Part shown: positions 23,686 through 35,600 of the stretch, piece by piece
Layout of the letters: each line of letters begins with the position of its first letter
Numbering within the stretch: the stretch's first letter is position 1
The notes under the pieces: model-generated
Told to the model about the DNA's origin: nothing
What the model saw: only the letters and a program-made list of their open reading frames with translations
The model's database searches: none
Translations under genes and position numbers: made by a program
NCBI GenBank assembly: GCA_000310025.1
Contig: FN649734.1
Location: 1,074,116-1,138,115 of the forward strand
Source of the DNA: Ectocarpus siliculosus
Taxonomy: Eukaryota > Sar > Phaeophyceae > Ectocarpales > Ectocarpaceae
Length of the DNA: 64,000 bases
Reading direction: 5' to 3'

Positions 23686-26600
23686 GTACGTGACAGCAGG
23701 AAGGACCTCCTATGGAAGCGCGCATCCCTTGCCGTTTCTTCTTGCCATGCCTTGGACGACTTCGCTGAAAATGACACAGCTCTCCGAGAAAAATACGTAG
23801 TTTGGCGACGGGGGCCCTCTGCTCAGAGCTTGTACACACTAACGTTGACCGCATATGCTCACTTCGTTGTTATCGGTTGCTACACTTGTTCATTCTCTGT
23901 TGATCACACCCAACATGTTGTGATGACGGCACCACTATTTACATGAACGGGACGGCGTGTCGACGGGTTCACCCTTCCGTAGATACTTGCCGGAGACAAC
24001 CGTGAGTTAGGGAACTAGAGTGTTTTCCTTTGACTGATAGCGACATCGTTCTCGGAGGCCATGTACGCCCGATGGCGGGTACAGTTAGCGCCTGCACTAT
24101 AGCGCCTGGGAGTCAAGAAACTTGGGGGGAAAAGAAGATGAAATATGAACTTGTCCAATAGCAAAGGTGACTAGTCGAGAATCCTCCAAGAACCTACGTA
24201 GTTGCTGTTCCGTTCCCTCTCAGAGAAAAGACAACCGAGCCTTGGCCAAAAAAGTAGGTTCCTAAGTGCAGGCGCTATATTCTTGGTAATGGTCGGAGAG
24301 CGAGCCCACCGTCGGTGTAGTCGGTTGATTGGCAAGCACACACGCGGCGATCTTCGCATGTTTCTGAAGCCACCTCTATTTTTGATGTGCTGCCTTGTGT
24401 CGCGAGAGCTATCTCTTCGGACAAGAGCAACGATGGAAATTTCCCCGTTTCTGATTGCTGTTTTGCGAATGCCCGATTGGACCCGCAACCCATTCGGCAT
24501 GTGTGGTTCTTTGTTCTCCACGTTTGGGGTGACGTTTTGGCTACGTCGCTGGCTTCTAGACCATTGAGACATACGACGTGGACGGCATAGACATGTGAGT
24601 GGCGCAGCTTAGATGTGATCGAGGTAGATGTGCGGACAGATTCTGTCACGTGAGTCGGTTGGGGATCGCAGATCCAGCGGAATTAATGAGATCCATGGCC
24701 ACCTATTGTTTGTATGCCTCGGTTTGTTCACAGTAATACGTGACCCTAACTCGAACGCGGCCTCGGATATCCCACAAAACTTTCATATGCAGCTCGTGTC
24801 CGAAAGGATATGCTAGTTGAAAATGGTCCGTATATCAACGGAGAAATCGCTCTGACCAACGATCGATAACACTTCTCACAAATATCATAAGTTGCACCAC
24901 CTCACTTGAGCCAGCACAATACTACAAGACAAGGTTCTGAGCAAGACTCTGCAACAGTTGTTTTTGGACGATAACAACAACAACAACAACAACAACAACA
25001 AGTAGTTTTCCAACCCCCATACCCAGTTGAGGAAGTGGTACAATGGTATTCGAAGAGTAAGGGTTATGGCTATGTAGTTGCACACAAATATAGCCAACAA
25101 AAAATGCCGCCACCTCGTGTCGTCTGCCGCGACATGACTTTTGTCCACGGCTGCGGGCACGGATCTAGTGCCGTCGATAGCTGTTTCCCGCAGGCACCCA
25201 CTCTGCCGCTAACCCCGACGGTCTTGCCTTTGGAGAGCAGAGGTCGATGTTTTTTGCCCCCGCCGCCAGCCTCGCTTGCCCCTCCTGCCCTACGGAGCAA
25301 AGCTCTTAGTGGAAGGGGGGGGGGCACAACCGCCCAATCTCCTACACTACTCGGAGCTTTGTATAGCCGCCCATGGGCACTTCAAGGACTGCCCACGGAG
25401 TGCCGTTTAACTGCCAACCAAGTGCCCCCCGCGGGCACTTCAAACCTAGAACTTCGCCACCGGCATATCAACCTAGAACTTAGCCACCGGCGCATTAACC
25501 TAGAACATGGCCACCGGCACATCAACCTAGAACTTAGCCACCCAGCGCCAACCTAGCACGCATCGTGTGGGATGGGGGTAAGGGATAGGGTCAGCGTAAG
25601 GGTTTATTGCCGTTGTTATGCCCCTTCCACAGAAGATGATCATTCTTTCACGAGTGCACTGGTTCCAGTCGAAGGGGACTCATTGACCGTCCGTGGACTG
25701 CCCACGAAGTGCCCACCGTGGGCTGCCCGTGGACTGACAAACAAAAACGCCGAAAGTGTGGGAGATCCCAGCCGGTCCCGCCCCTGAGGCGTCCCTTACA
25801 CCCAAGTAAGAAACTCACGAAAGGACAAAAACCACTTTTTTCGTAAGGAGCAAGAGGCGGCGCTCTTGCCCGATCCTGACGGTTACGTGTAAGATGACTG
25901 CCAAGGCACGGTTAGGACCCTGCACAACAACGTTTGGGTCTGCTGGGGTGACGAGTGCTTCGAAAGGGCACCGTGGCAGGAAATACCCTTTCCCGACTTA
26001 TATCAAGGATGGGGCGGGGTTAGCCATTTGGCTGAGGGAGGGTGTTTGCAAGATGTTGGCCTGGCCATTCGGGGTTCGCCCTTGGGGTTAGTAGATCTCA
26101 CGCATGAATGTTGCCTGTCGTGTGTTGTACGAACGATGTCTCCGTTTGTTCGTCCTGATCGGCTTCTCACCCGAAGCATACAGCGGGCCAGTAAGCACCA
26201 GGCGGAAGAAGATTGATTGCTTAGGTGGTTGTTCTTCCCCGGGGTAGTCGCTTACAGAGAACACGCGAAACATCTGAAGTTTAGGAACATGGTCACCAGC
26301 CCGGCAGGCCTGTATGATCATTGCGAGTCAGAACACAACAAGAACCGTGTTCATGGTAGGATTACATTGCTGCGTATTTGCACATCAGTAGCAAAAAGAA
26401 ACAAGGAGCCGGAGACAAAGCCGATCTCAACGGGAACGTCTGGTGCCGAACATGTTGGGCTATGTTTTTGCGGGTTCTGCCGGAGCTACGTGCTACGTTG
26501 TACAGCTGCACCGGTAGATTGGCAGATTACACGATTCATGGCTCTAGTAGTGCGGCGATTGAAACTCACAATGTGCAAGGGGTAGAGGTACAGCACAGGT

Positions 26601-29600
26601 TTGATTTTGCGACGCTGCCGCCTATTATGGGTGCCGCTAACCTCGCACCCCCTCCACAGCGTACTCGAGCTTGAATCATGTACGTCAGGGGGGACGCAGT
26701 GCTTCGGCGAGCGCCCCTTTTGGCTGGGTAAACAACAACATGCTCCCAAACACAAAAGCCACGCTTAGCAGACCAAAGGAAGAACGTTGCAAGGTAGGCA
26801 TGGGGGAGTCAGGAAGAGCCCCAAACGAGAGTCATGAGGGTTGGGAGATATTGTGTCCAAAGCCTTCAACTTGTGCATGCCGATGCACGATTGCATAGTC
26901 GCTCCTTGCCCTTTAGTGTACTGTGAAATCTTCACGATCTAAAATGATGTGTCGCCTCGTTCCAATGTGTCGCCTCGTTCCAATGTGTCGCCTCGTTCCA
27001 ATGGTGCCGGCACTAAGAGTACGATCATTCGCGATTCCCAGTTGCATGCCTGGGTTTGTCACCAACCAACAATGAACATCGTTCACCTCGCCGTACCTGG
27101 GATTGCTTCGTCAGGGGCTCGACATCTGTCGCCACTGGAGGTACAACGAACAATCCTTGCCTGTACATTGGGACCACAAGCAACGACCTCTTGGTGGGTT
27201 GAACCTCACCATTTCCAAAGAAGATTTATGTTGTCCGCGTGCTTGTGCTACGCACCGCTGGCGATGTTGCAGGCTTCAGGACGTCACCATTTGAACCAAT
27301 ACATGTACATACAACTTTCAAGCTGTGTCGATGTCATGTTCCGGTAGGTTACGCGCCTTACCAGGATCGTCGTTGAGTCTCGCGTCATAGACTCCGAAAC
27401 TCAGAGCATGATGGTATTGGTCCTGAGAATCGTGTATGTCCCAACCTTTGCCTGCCATATGTCTAACTCCTTGCAGCTCGTCTTCCCAAATCATCGCAGA
27501 TTGTCGTAGACCCGGCAACACTCTACAGGTATGAGAGGACCACCGAGGGTGCTCTGCTGGCTTTCGACAAGATGACCATCGAACAAGGGGCGGCTTCGGC
27601 TTCGTCTGCCACGGCCGACGTGACCGGAGATTGGGTGGTGAGCCTCGCGGTATTTTCGTTGTCAGCAGATGAGGGTATGGCACTCCACCTGATAGCTGCT
27701 TGCTTGACTCCTATGCCACGCGAAAATATCGTGCGAAATGCCTTGCATTTGTTTCGTACGGGACTCTAATGGCCCACACGAAATCTCAATGGCGTGATAC
27801 GGGCGGTGCGCACCAAGCTAGCTTGCGTATGTTCCTCCACCCTCTAGAAGACTACTGGAGATGCTCACCCGCCATGTGAAAGCGTGTGCCATATTTCACA
27901 CAGATTGCCAATCCCCTTACCTTGCCTCGCGCAGAGGTACGTCGAATCATGCAATAACTTGCAATGTTTGACATCGACGCTAAAACACTGCCAAAGGATT
28001 GGTCTCTCGGGCCGTCTCTTGCCAGTCTTCCCTTTCGGGCATTCAGTCACCCAATCAAGAACTCTTGTACCTGGGCCAATTATGAATACTGCCTGCAAAT
28101 TCGGGCCGGTACAGAGCAGCTTGGTCGTAACGAAAACATCTCGGCTCGTCCCAGCCGAGTCCTGACAAAACCACAGGTGTTTCCGCAGGTAGCCTGGACC
28201 TTACTAGCCGTGCATCAATGTCTGTGTTCTCAGAGGGATTGGGAAGTTGGCGCAAGCATGAAAGCACCCCTCGTTCATGTGGAATAACGCTCATTCAAGG
28301 TCTGTCTCTCGATCTCTATATTTTCCCCTCTTCGCCGATTCCATGTTTCGTTGTCATGTGTGCCGGTCGCGCGCTGCCTCAAGCTGGTCGTCGTATACCA
28401 AACGCTGTACTCATACTATGTGGGAAACGAAACGATCGAGATGTCTCAGACTGTCGTAGGAGACGATACAATCGAGGACTCCATGTTCATCGAGGTCATG
28501 CCGGATTCGGAATCGGTGAGGGTGTGACACGAGCACCGTTTTGCAAGCTGGGAACGGTAAGGATAGTTGCCACAAGTTCTGGTGTCCCGGAGAACGTCTG
28601 GCCACCATGTCGCGTGTGGGAGATGTTCAACAAACCCTCGGTCGTGAAACATGCTCAAGGAATTGCTATCCGAATGTACTCAGACGACGTCAGCGTAACT
28701 GTTGTACAACAAACAAACGACCGAGTCAGACACACCAGATTCTCCCAGAGGGGGGCAGGTTTGTTCCCTACAGTAGGCTCCCTCGTTGTCGCACAACTTC
28801 AAGCCTTCGACGCTCTGTGGTTGGATCACCTCAGCACTTCGACTGCCTGCAAAGTTCTACTCGTGCTTGAATATTTTTCACGTCCATATCTGGTCGTAGT
28901 TGATCCAGTAGATGTCCGTGAATAGTACGCAGTACAGTATTCTACTCACACTCACGGTATTCATCAATTGAGAAGGCTGCTGTAACAGCACCATGTTGCC
29001 CGTCCAAAACAACGATGCATTCCCCTCCCTGCACGTCACTTTGCTCGGGGTAGAAGGGGTTGTTCGTATATCTGAAGAATCGTCAAACACCATTTATCTC
29101 CAAACGAATGTCCCCACGTATTCAATTTCTTGGCTCACTCGTCTCCGCGTTGATGTGCTAATCAATCGTACACCTCGTTCCCCCTTTCCTGGGGTGTGAA
29201 TCAGTAGCAGCAGCAATGTAATACGGGGCTTGGACAGACCTCGAAGTTGCAAAACTGACGTCGTTCTCGATTTGAAACGGCAACTTTACAAACAATGGAA
29301 CATTGCCTAGCATTTATAAAAGACAAAATCTAAGGCATTGTGCCTTCTTGTGTTTGTCGGGGAACAACCCACGGTATAAGGTTGCAACAGAGTGTGGCAC
29401 ACGATTCTGCCCATATTTTGCTGCTTGGTTTATTGCCGATGTACGTGGTATTGCAACAACGATGTTTCTCGCCACTGGGAGTTCGCGGTTGCGGTGTTGC
29501 ATGCCCCATTTGTACTGATGAATCCCCATCCTGGCGCGGGTAATGTTAGCCTGTATTAGTCGGGGGCATATACTTCAAATCGCCACGGAATGGGCGGTGA

Positions 29601-32600
29601 ACATTGTTCACTGAACGATTCTCATCAACACGTCTTCTCATATGTCCAAGGTGGTACCCGTGTTGCATCGTGAAGTGCATGCCGCATGGGATATCCAGTT
29701 TCTAGGAACACCGTACACCGGGCGGTAGGCGAAGCCATCGCTGGACGAAAACAATGACCGCATTCCTCCCAGGCAGTATCACACTCTTCCTCACCCCTCC
29801 GGAACACGTGTTCAGGTGTACCTGGCAAGGAGCGCAAACGAAGGCTTGGCTTATATCAATGCCGCAGCCAACCCTTCCACCGGTCTGTTCTCTCTCGGGA
29901 GCACCTTCACTATACAAACAGGGTGGGATGTCGAGTTTATCGCGGCCCATCCTGACGGGACGGTGAGCGTTCTGCTATTACTAGGGCGCTGACACATGTC
30001 GTTCCAAAGCCAGTAGATACATGCAGTTGAGAAATTCCGACGGAACCACTCGAACCCTCGTTGTCGCTCAGGTGGCCCGTTGCCTGAAACCAAGAGCATC
30101 TTCTTCACGTAGAATGCACCTCAGTGTTGGGCGAGTGCAATTCGTCATTCTTGGAGTGGAGATCTTCAGCATGTAGAACCCATCCGTGTTGCGTTCACTC
30201 TTTGGTCCAAACTTCAAAGAAACCCAACGCTTTCGTCAACAAACGGGTCGCAACCCTACCTTTTCCATACCACTCCCTGCCCCTTACCTCCCGATTCTCA
30301 CGACTTCATCCAGCGCTTGTACGACTTCATCCAGCGCTTGTACGCCGGCCGGACCAGCAATGGAAAGGTGAGCACGATGGCGGTTCTTCGTCGTATTCGA
30401 ACGGTGCGACTTGACGAGGTTGTTTATCGTTCCCGCTAAACGTTTGTTGTCTGTTGCGCCTTGTCGAATCGACGGGGCATCCGCACATCACGCTTTCATC
30501 CGTAACCCGTCGAACGCTGCAGTTCTCTTCGTGCTCCCTATACCTCCCTCACGTTCGTCGCTGCTGTGGATGGGTATGCATCCCCCGCACAAAACACCGG
30601 ACGGACGTGAACAACCATTCCCTGACCACCTTTGCCACCACCGCCACCGGACTCAAGATTCGAGACTACATTCCAGATGCCCTCGATGGATCCCTGTGAG
30701 CGAAAATGATTCCATTGAACGGTACTGTCGCCCCTACTGTACTAGTTAGTGTGACAATGGCGCCGTTCGTGCAACGTTCCACCCTCCGTCCGTCTTGGGG
30801 CCCCTTGTCATGAATGGGGTGGATTGCCAGCTCGCTGAAATGCGCGTATGAATGTGCATCTCTAGGTTTTATTGTTTTCTAAAACCCGACGTAAAAGAGA
30901 GATACTAAACTGGCAGAGAGCACGTTTCCCGCAGACACCTTTATGCGACCTTTCTATCGTGCTTGTGCCTCTCTCCCAATAAATGCTGCCTCTCTTCCCT
31001 CCAAACAGCAACCGAGGGTGCTCTTCCCTGCGGTGGAGGGAATCAATCTTACTTCCACAGTAGTCTCAGAAGACCAAGTCCCCAAAATGATACCCTACAA
31101 TTTTCCTCGTCGCCCTTTTAGCTACAAGTGTACCGGACACATACTTGAGTCCTCCCCTCTCCCCCCACCTTCGAAACAAAAGGGGTAGGTGGGTGGGGAA
31201 CGGGCTCAACTTGTTGTCAGCTCCTGAGGCTGACACATCACTACTGTAGAAACCTTTTACGTGTCCACCTCGCTCGTTGTCTCTGCGCTACTCTCTTTCT
31301 CTCTCTCTCTCTGGCGCGCAAGGGCTCTGCGAACACAACAAGGTGGTCATGCTCGACTCCTCTCGTCCAAGGGGGGCCCGTAGTACGCCATATGTTCCGG
31401 GTACCCCAGTACAAACAGTACAGCGTTTCGAACTGTTTCAATAAACCTCGGTTTGTTTTGTCTACTCAATTGTCTACGCCTTAAACGAATCTGCCCCTTC
31501 ACGCCCGTCGCCGTACACAGGGCCGAGCCGTGCGACAGAATAAACGCTGCCGATGACATTTTCAACAGGTGTGCCAAATATATCCGAACAGCGCAGCGTC
31601 GTTACCGTAGGGTATCCCCCGAGCTTATCCCTCATGCTGGCGTATGCGGAAGAAATATCATGTTTTTTCTGCGGGTCTGTAATATATACCTTCTCTTCGT
31701 ACTTAGTCGAGGTTTTCATTTTACTTCGTTCGGAACTGGTTTCGGGTTAGCTTTCTTTCGTGAACATGGAGGTTCGTGGGTTTGCTCGGAAGAGTAGGGA
31801 AGTAGAGGTACCGGGAAGAGGTTAGAACAAAGGCAAGCGCGGAAGACAACAAGCACAACCTTAGTCGCCTCTCTTTGTCACCCACGCCTCCCGGATTGTC
31901 TGTTACTCAGGGCGCTGGTGTCTCCGGACGGGATGTATCTCTATGTGAGTTCTAGGCGGAGTGGAATGGCGCCCCTTTTTTTCAAATTGAGGAGAATGAC
32001 GTATCTCGCTGCACAGTTCACGAAGCCGGGTCCAAAGCATGGTCTCACGAAGTCCTGATTCACGGTTTGGCCATGACACAGGAGAGTAGCGAACATTGTT
32101 TCCGCTTCCTTGCCCCCGCTTCTCCCCCCGTCGATCGCAAGGTTGCCGCAGTGGACACGCAAATACTAAAGAGTAGTCTACACATGTAGGTTACGAGTCG
32201 ATTTCCCGTTCTGTCATCAAAGCCAAACGATGTTTTAGGCCCTTGGACCAACTCAATCAAGCGTAGCGCGGATTCCAGACGTGAAACAGTTGTAGGTACT
32301 ACACATTGGAGTGCTCACAGACACACCTGACAACTATGCACATACATGTAGTCCGATGCGACAGGTATTTTCGGCGAAATGGTGAAGCCGTGGTAGATGG
32401 GGCTTGGAGCATAAGATTCATGTCGTTTCAGCTTGACAACACCATCCAGTCCGATCACGTTCGGTGTACCCATCACTCGCCCACGTACACGCACTCATCG
32501 GCTCACTCGTGTGTGCTTTCTCCTGCAGGTGGTCGGAAACGCAAGCCTGGTGGCATACCGGACCCACACAGAGACACCAAGTACCCTGAGTCCAACACAG

Positions 32601-35600
32601 GCGCCTACCCCTGCCCCAACGGCAACTCCAGATCCTACACCTAGCCCAACGGTATCCCGGCTTGGAAATTCCAATGAGATATCTCCGCCAGAGTTGATCT
32701 CCGCAGAGCTTTCAGAAACTGAAAGCTTGTTCGCATTAAGCTTCAACCGGACCTGCTATTGCACAGCTGGCGCTGGAGTTGCGGAGCTTTCGGAGCTGTC
32801 GTTTCCGCCGGCCTTGTGCGGACACGACTTCGTAACCGGGGTCTATGATCAACGGTTCGTGGTCTAGAGCACGTTGAAAATGGACCTTAACGTGGTTGCC
32901 GTAAACGTTGGCCGCGTGCAGATGCGCGGTATGGTACGATCACGTCACTCAATTTTGCACGACGTTTCGAAGTCGACTTCGCATTCCATCAACACCAGGA
33001 ACGCTAGCGCAGTACACATAGAAACATGTATATCTCGGTCAGAACAATGAGGAATGTCCTTGGTCTCTCCTGGCGGATGAAGGTTCTCGCTTGGGACGGG
33101 TCTCTCTCGCGGATGTCGAAACATTCATGCGAAAGTTCTTTCTTGAGCACGGTTCACGCTGTGTCTATTGTTGTCGAACAGGTGCGACATAACGAGTCTT
33201 CTCGACAAAAGCACGCGGGAATTTTTCGGCGAGAACACCACAACTTGCCTGTGGTCCAATGGCAGCATAGAAGCAGTTGTCAGCTTCAATGAATCGTCTG
33301 TTGTCATGTGGGACCCGGCACCGAATATCACGCTGGCCGGCGGGTGAGGCTACCCTACGCCTTGGAATATGTAGCGTTGGGAATTTACAGTAAACATGAC
33401 GAGTGCAGAACCCTGCGCTTCACGAACATTTGATTGATTTGTTGGCACCGCCGTCTTCGTCGAGGTCACAACGTACGTTCTGGAATACATGCGAAATGAT
33501 CGGCGCTAGATTGATCTCTGTTGTGGGAACATATAGTCTACTGTCGGCAAAAAATCGAGATTGGCTCTTCTTGTCCTTTCTGTGCGTGACGTAGTCCCTG
33601 TTGGTGTCTGCGTGGAGCGAAGCGGAAGAACCCGTGTGGCCGAACCGTCTTTAATGCAAGCTCACATCAAGGGTGCTTGAGCTGGGCAGCTGCGGAAATA
33701 GATTATTAGCAAGAGGGTGATATTCCTCTTCTTCGAACCTTTTACATCCCCTGCGCCAGGTACTTTTATGGACAAACGAATCTGTCCTTGTATGAAGAAC
33801 CAGCTGTATTCGCCAGCGGAGCGGTTACACTTGGGTTGCGACAGGCGGCACCGGAGCTCTCAGAGGTATGTTGCGTTATGTCTCTCCTTCCGCCGTGCCC
33901 AGACGAAACATTTGCTGCACCATGTAGTCCGGGAGTACTGCAAGATTCAACGTTAGAGGTTTCATGCGATCACGCAGCTCACGATCGGGCAAATGGTCCC
34001 TCCGCATTGCAATCCATTTTGGACGGCGTGTTAGGTGCCTCAGAACCCCATTGGTTTGGGTTGGTCTAATCTCACCGACATAACTTCTCTTGTTAACCAT
34101 GGCGATATACGCTTGGGTGCGATTCTTCACTGTGTTGATACAACGAACCGCAGGCAACGTTTACTAGCGACGGCTCTTCAATCGTGGTATCGTTCTCTGC
34201 TGCGGGCTCAGCATCGAGCGGCCTGGTGGACCCGAATGACACAGACTCGGGCAGCGCCGGGGCTTGCAATGCTCTTTTCCGCAGTACTACTCTAGTTGCG
34301 ATCGGCGATGGCGCAATCTGTGAGTTTTCGACGACAACCAAATCGCACCCACGTTCTACGTGGTGCTGGCGTTGCATTCACGGCCAACAATAATCTCCAA
34401 CGAGGTCCGAGCGGATTGTGTTCTGATTGACTGAAAGTGAAGTACGACGAAACCACGTTTATGACACGGTCTCCGCCAGGCGTGTTCTAACCACCTCCGT
34501 GGCCTGCCTTAAGAACTGCATCGAAAAACAACCAGGTGAATGGACAGGCCAAAGAGAACTCACGGTATTCCTTGGGTCGGATGCATCGGTAGTGGCAGAA
34601 AGTAGTGCCGCCACTACCACAATGGTTTCGACGTCCTCTTGCACGACGGACGAGTCTTGCATTGTCCTCAAGGATGGAGGGGTTCGTGCGGAGGCGTTTG
34701 CCGTACTCTCGTCAGAGGGATCAGTCCCTGTTTTCTCCCCTGACAATCCGACCACGGTGTCGGCCGTCCTGGTTGCACCTGAGGTAAGCCTTGTGCATGT
34801 GGTCGCCATTGTGTCGACAGGGAAGTTTCGCAAAACCAACACCATAAGAGGCGATGAAAACTCTCGAGCCGTCTACGAAGTGTGTGCTGATGTTTCTCCA
34901 AGCAAAATATCACCCGTAGAGGCTACAGATTGGCGCAAGAGAGGTACTTTGCACGTGCCGTCATCAGGAGAGTGATTCTTCCTTCTCTGATCAAAGACCT
35001 CCAATGTGCTTCCTTGTGTGTGAACTCCCAACAATTTTGTAGTCGGTGGGGCTCTGCGGCGAGTTTTCGCTCGATGGACGTCTGTCTTCCGGAGCTGCGT
35101 CAAGGTCGCTTTCTGCCGTGTGGAACGTTTCGACGACAACTGCAAGCAACAGCGCTGCCGTGGTGGCTGTGGCAGGGGCTCTTGAGCCGTTTCAGGGATC
35201 CCTGCATGCAACGCTAAACTCAACCTCGCTCGAGCCCCTTGTGGAATTCGAAATCTCGCTCATAGTGGAGAACTTCCTGGGTTCTTTTGACACGGCTGCA
35301 GTCACCGTCACCAGAGTGTAAGACCGTTGTTTGGTGTTTCGTGCATACCCCAGGGAAACATTTGAACAAAAGCCCAAATCCTTGGTTGCGTTATCGAGTG
35401 CAATCCCATATAAACATGAAATTCCACGAATTTACTCTCTCTGTGGAGAACTGTCATACGGAACGGACCTACAAGCGTCCATATCATGTCAATACCGATG
35501 ATTCATCATGAGGGTTACAACTTGCTTGCCATTGCCTGCCTTGAACAAAGTACTTCAACTATTCAATAGCGTGCGCGCTGTTTCACAATCTCGGAAAAAA

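Larger units (their letters stand above)
23686..27476 (+). other. Unresolved stretch of copy 2, low-complexity and tandem repeats
   Basis: Probably one or more introns with exons I could not place; the next confident exon (27477) needs a phase-1 partner. The stretch holds an AAC microsatellite, a 27-bp and an 18-bp tandem repeat, and GC-rich text with repeated 'gtgcccac/ggcact' motifs near 25370-25740 that look like decayed repeat DNA. An open frame at 26378-26674 has some protein-like text (LADYTIHGSSSAAIETHNVQ) but no confirmed splice sites. Confidence 0.35.
30699..32528 (+). other. Intronic stretch before the REJ linker exon
   Basis: Contains a CT microsatellite, one copy of the roughly 0.3-kb LTR-like repeat (31202-31502) and an 81-codon minus-strand open frame (31474-31719). 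No exon of the host gene could be placed with confidence, although phase continuity requires at least one. Confidence 0.35.
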
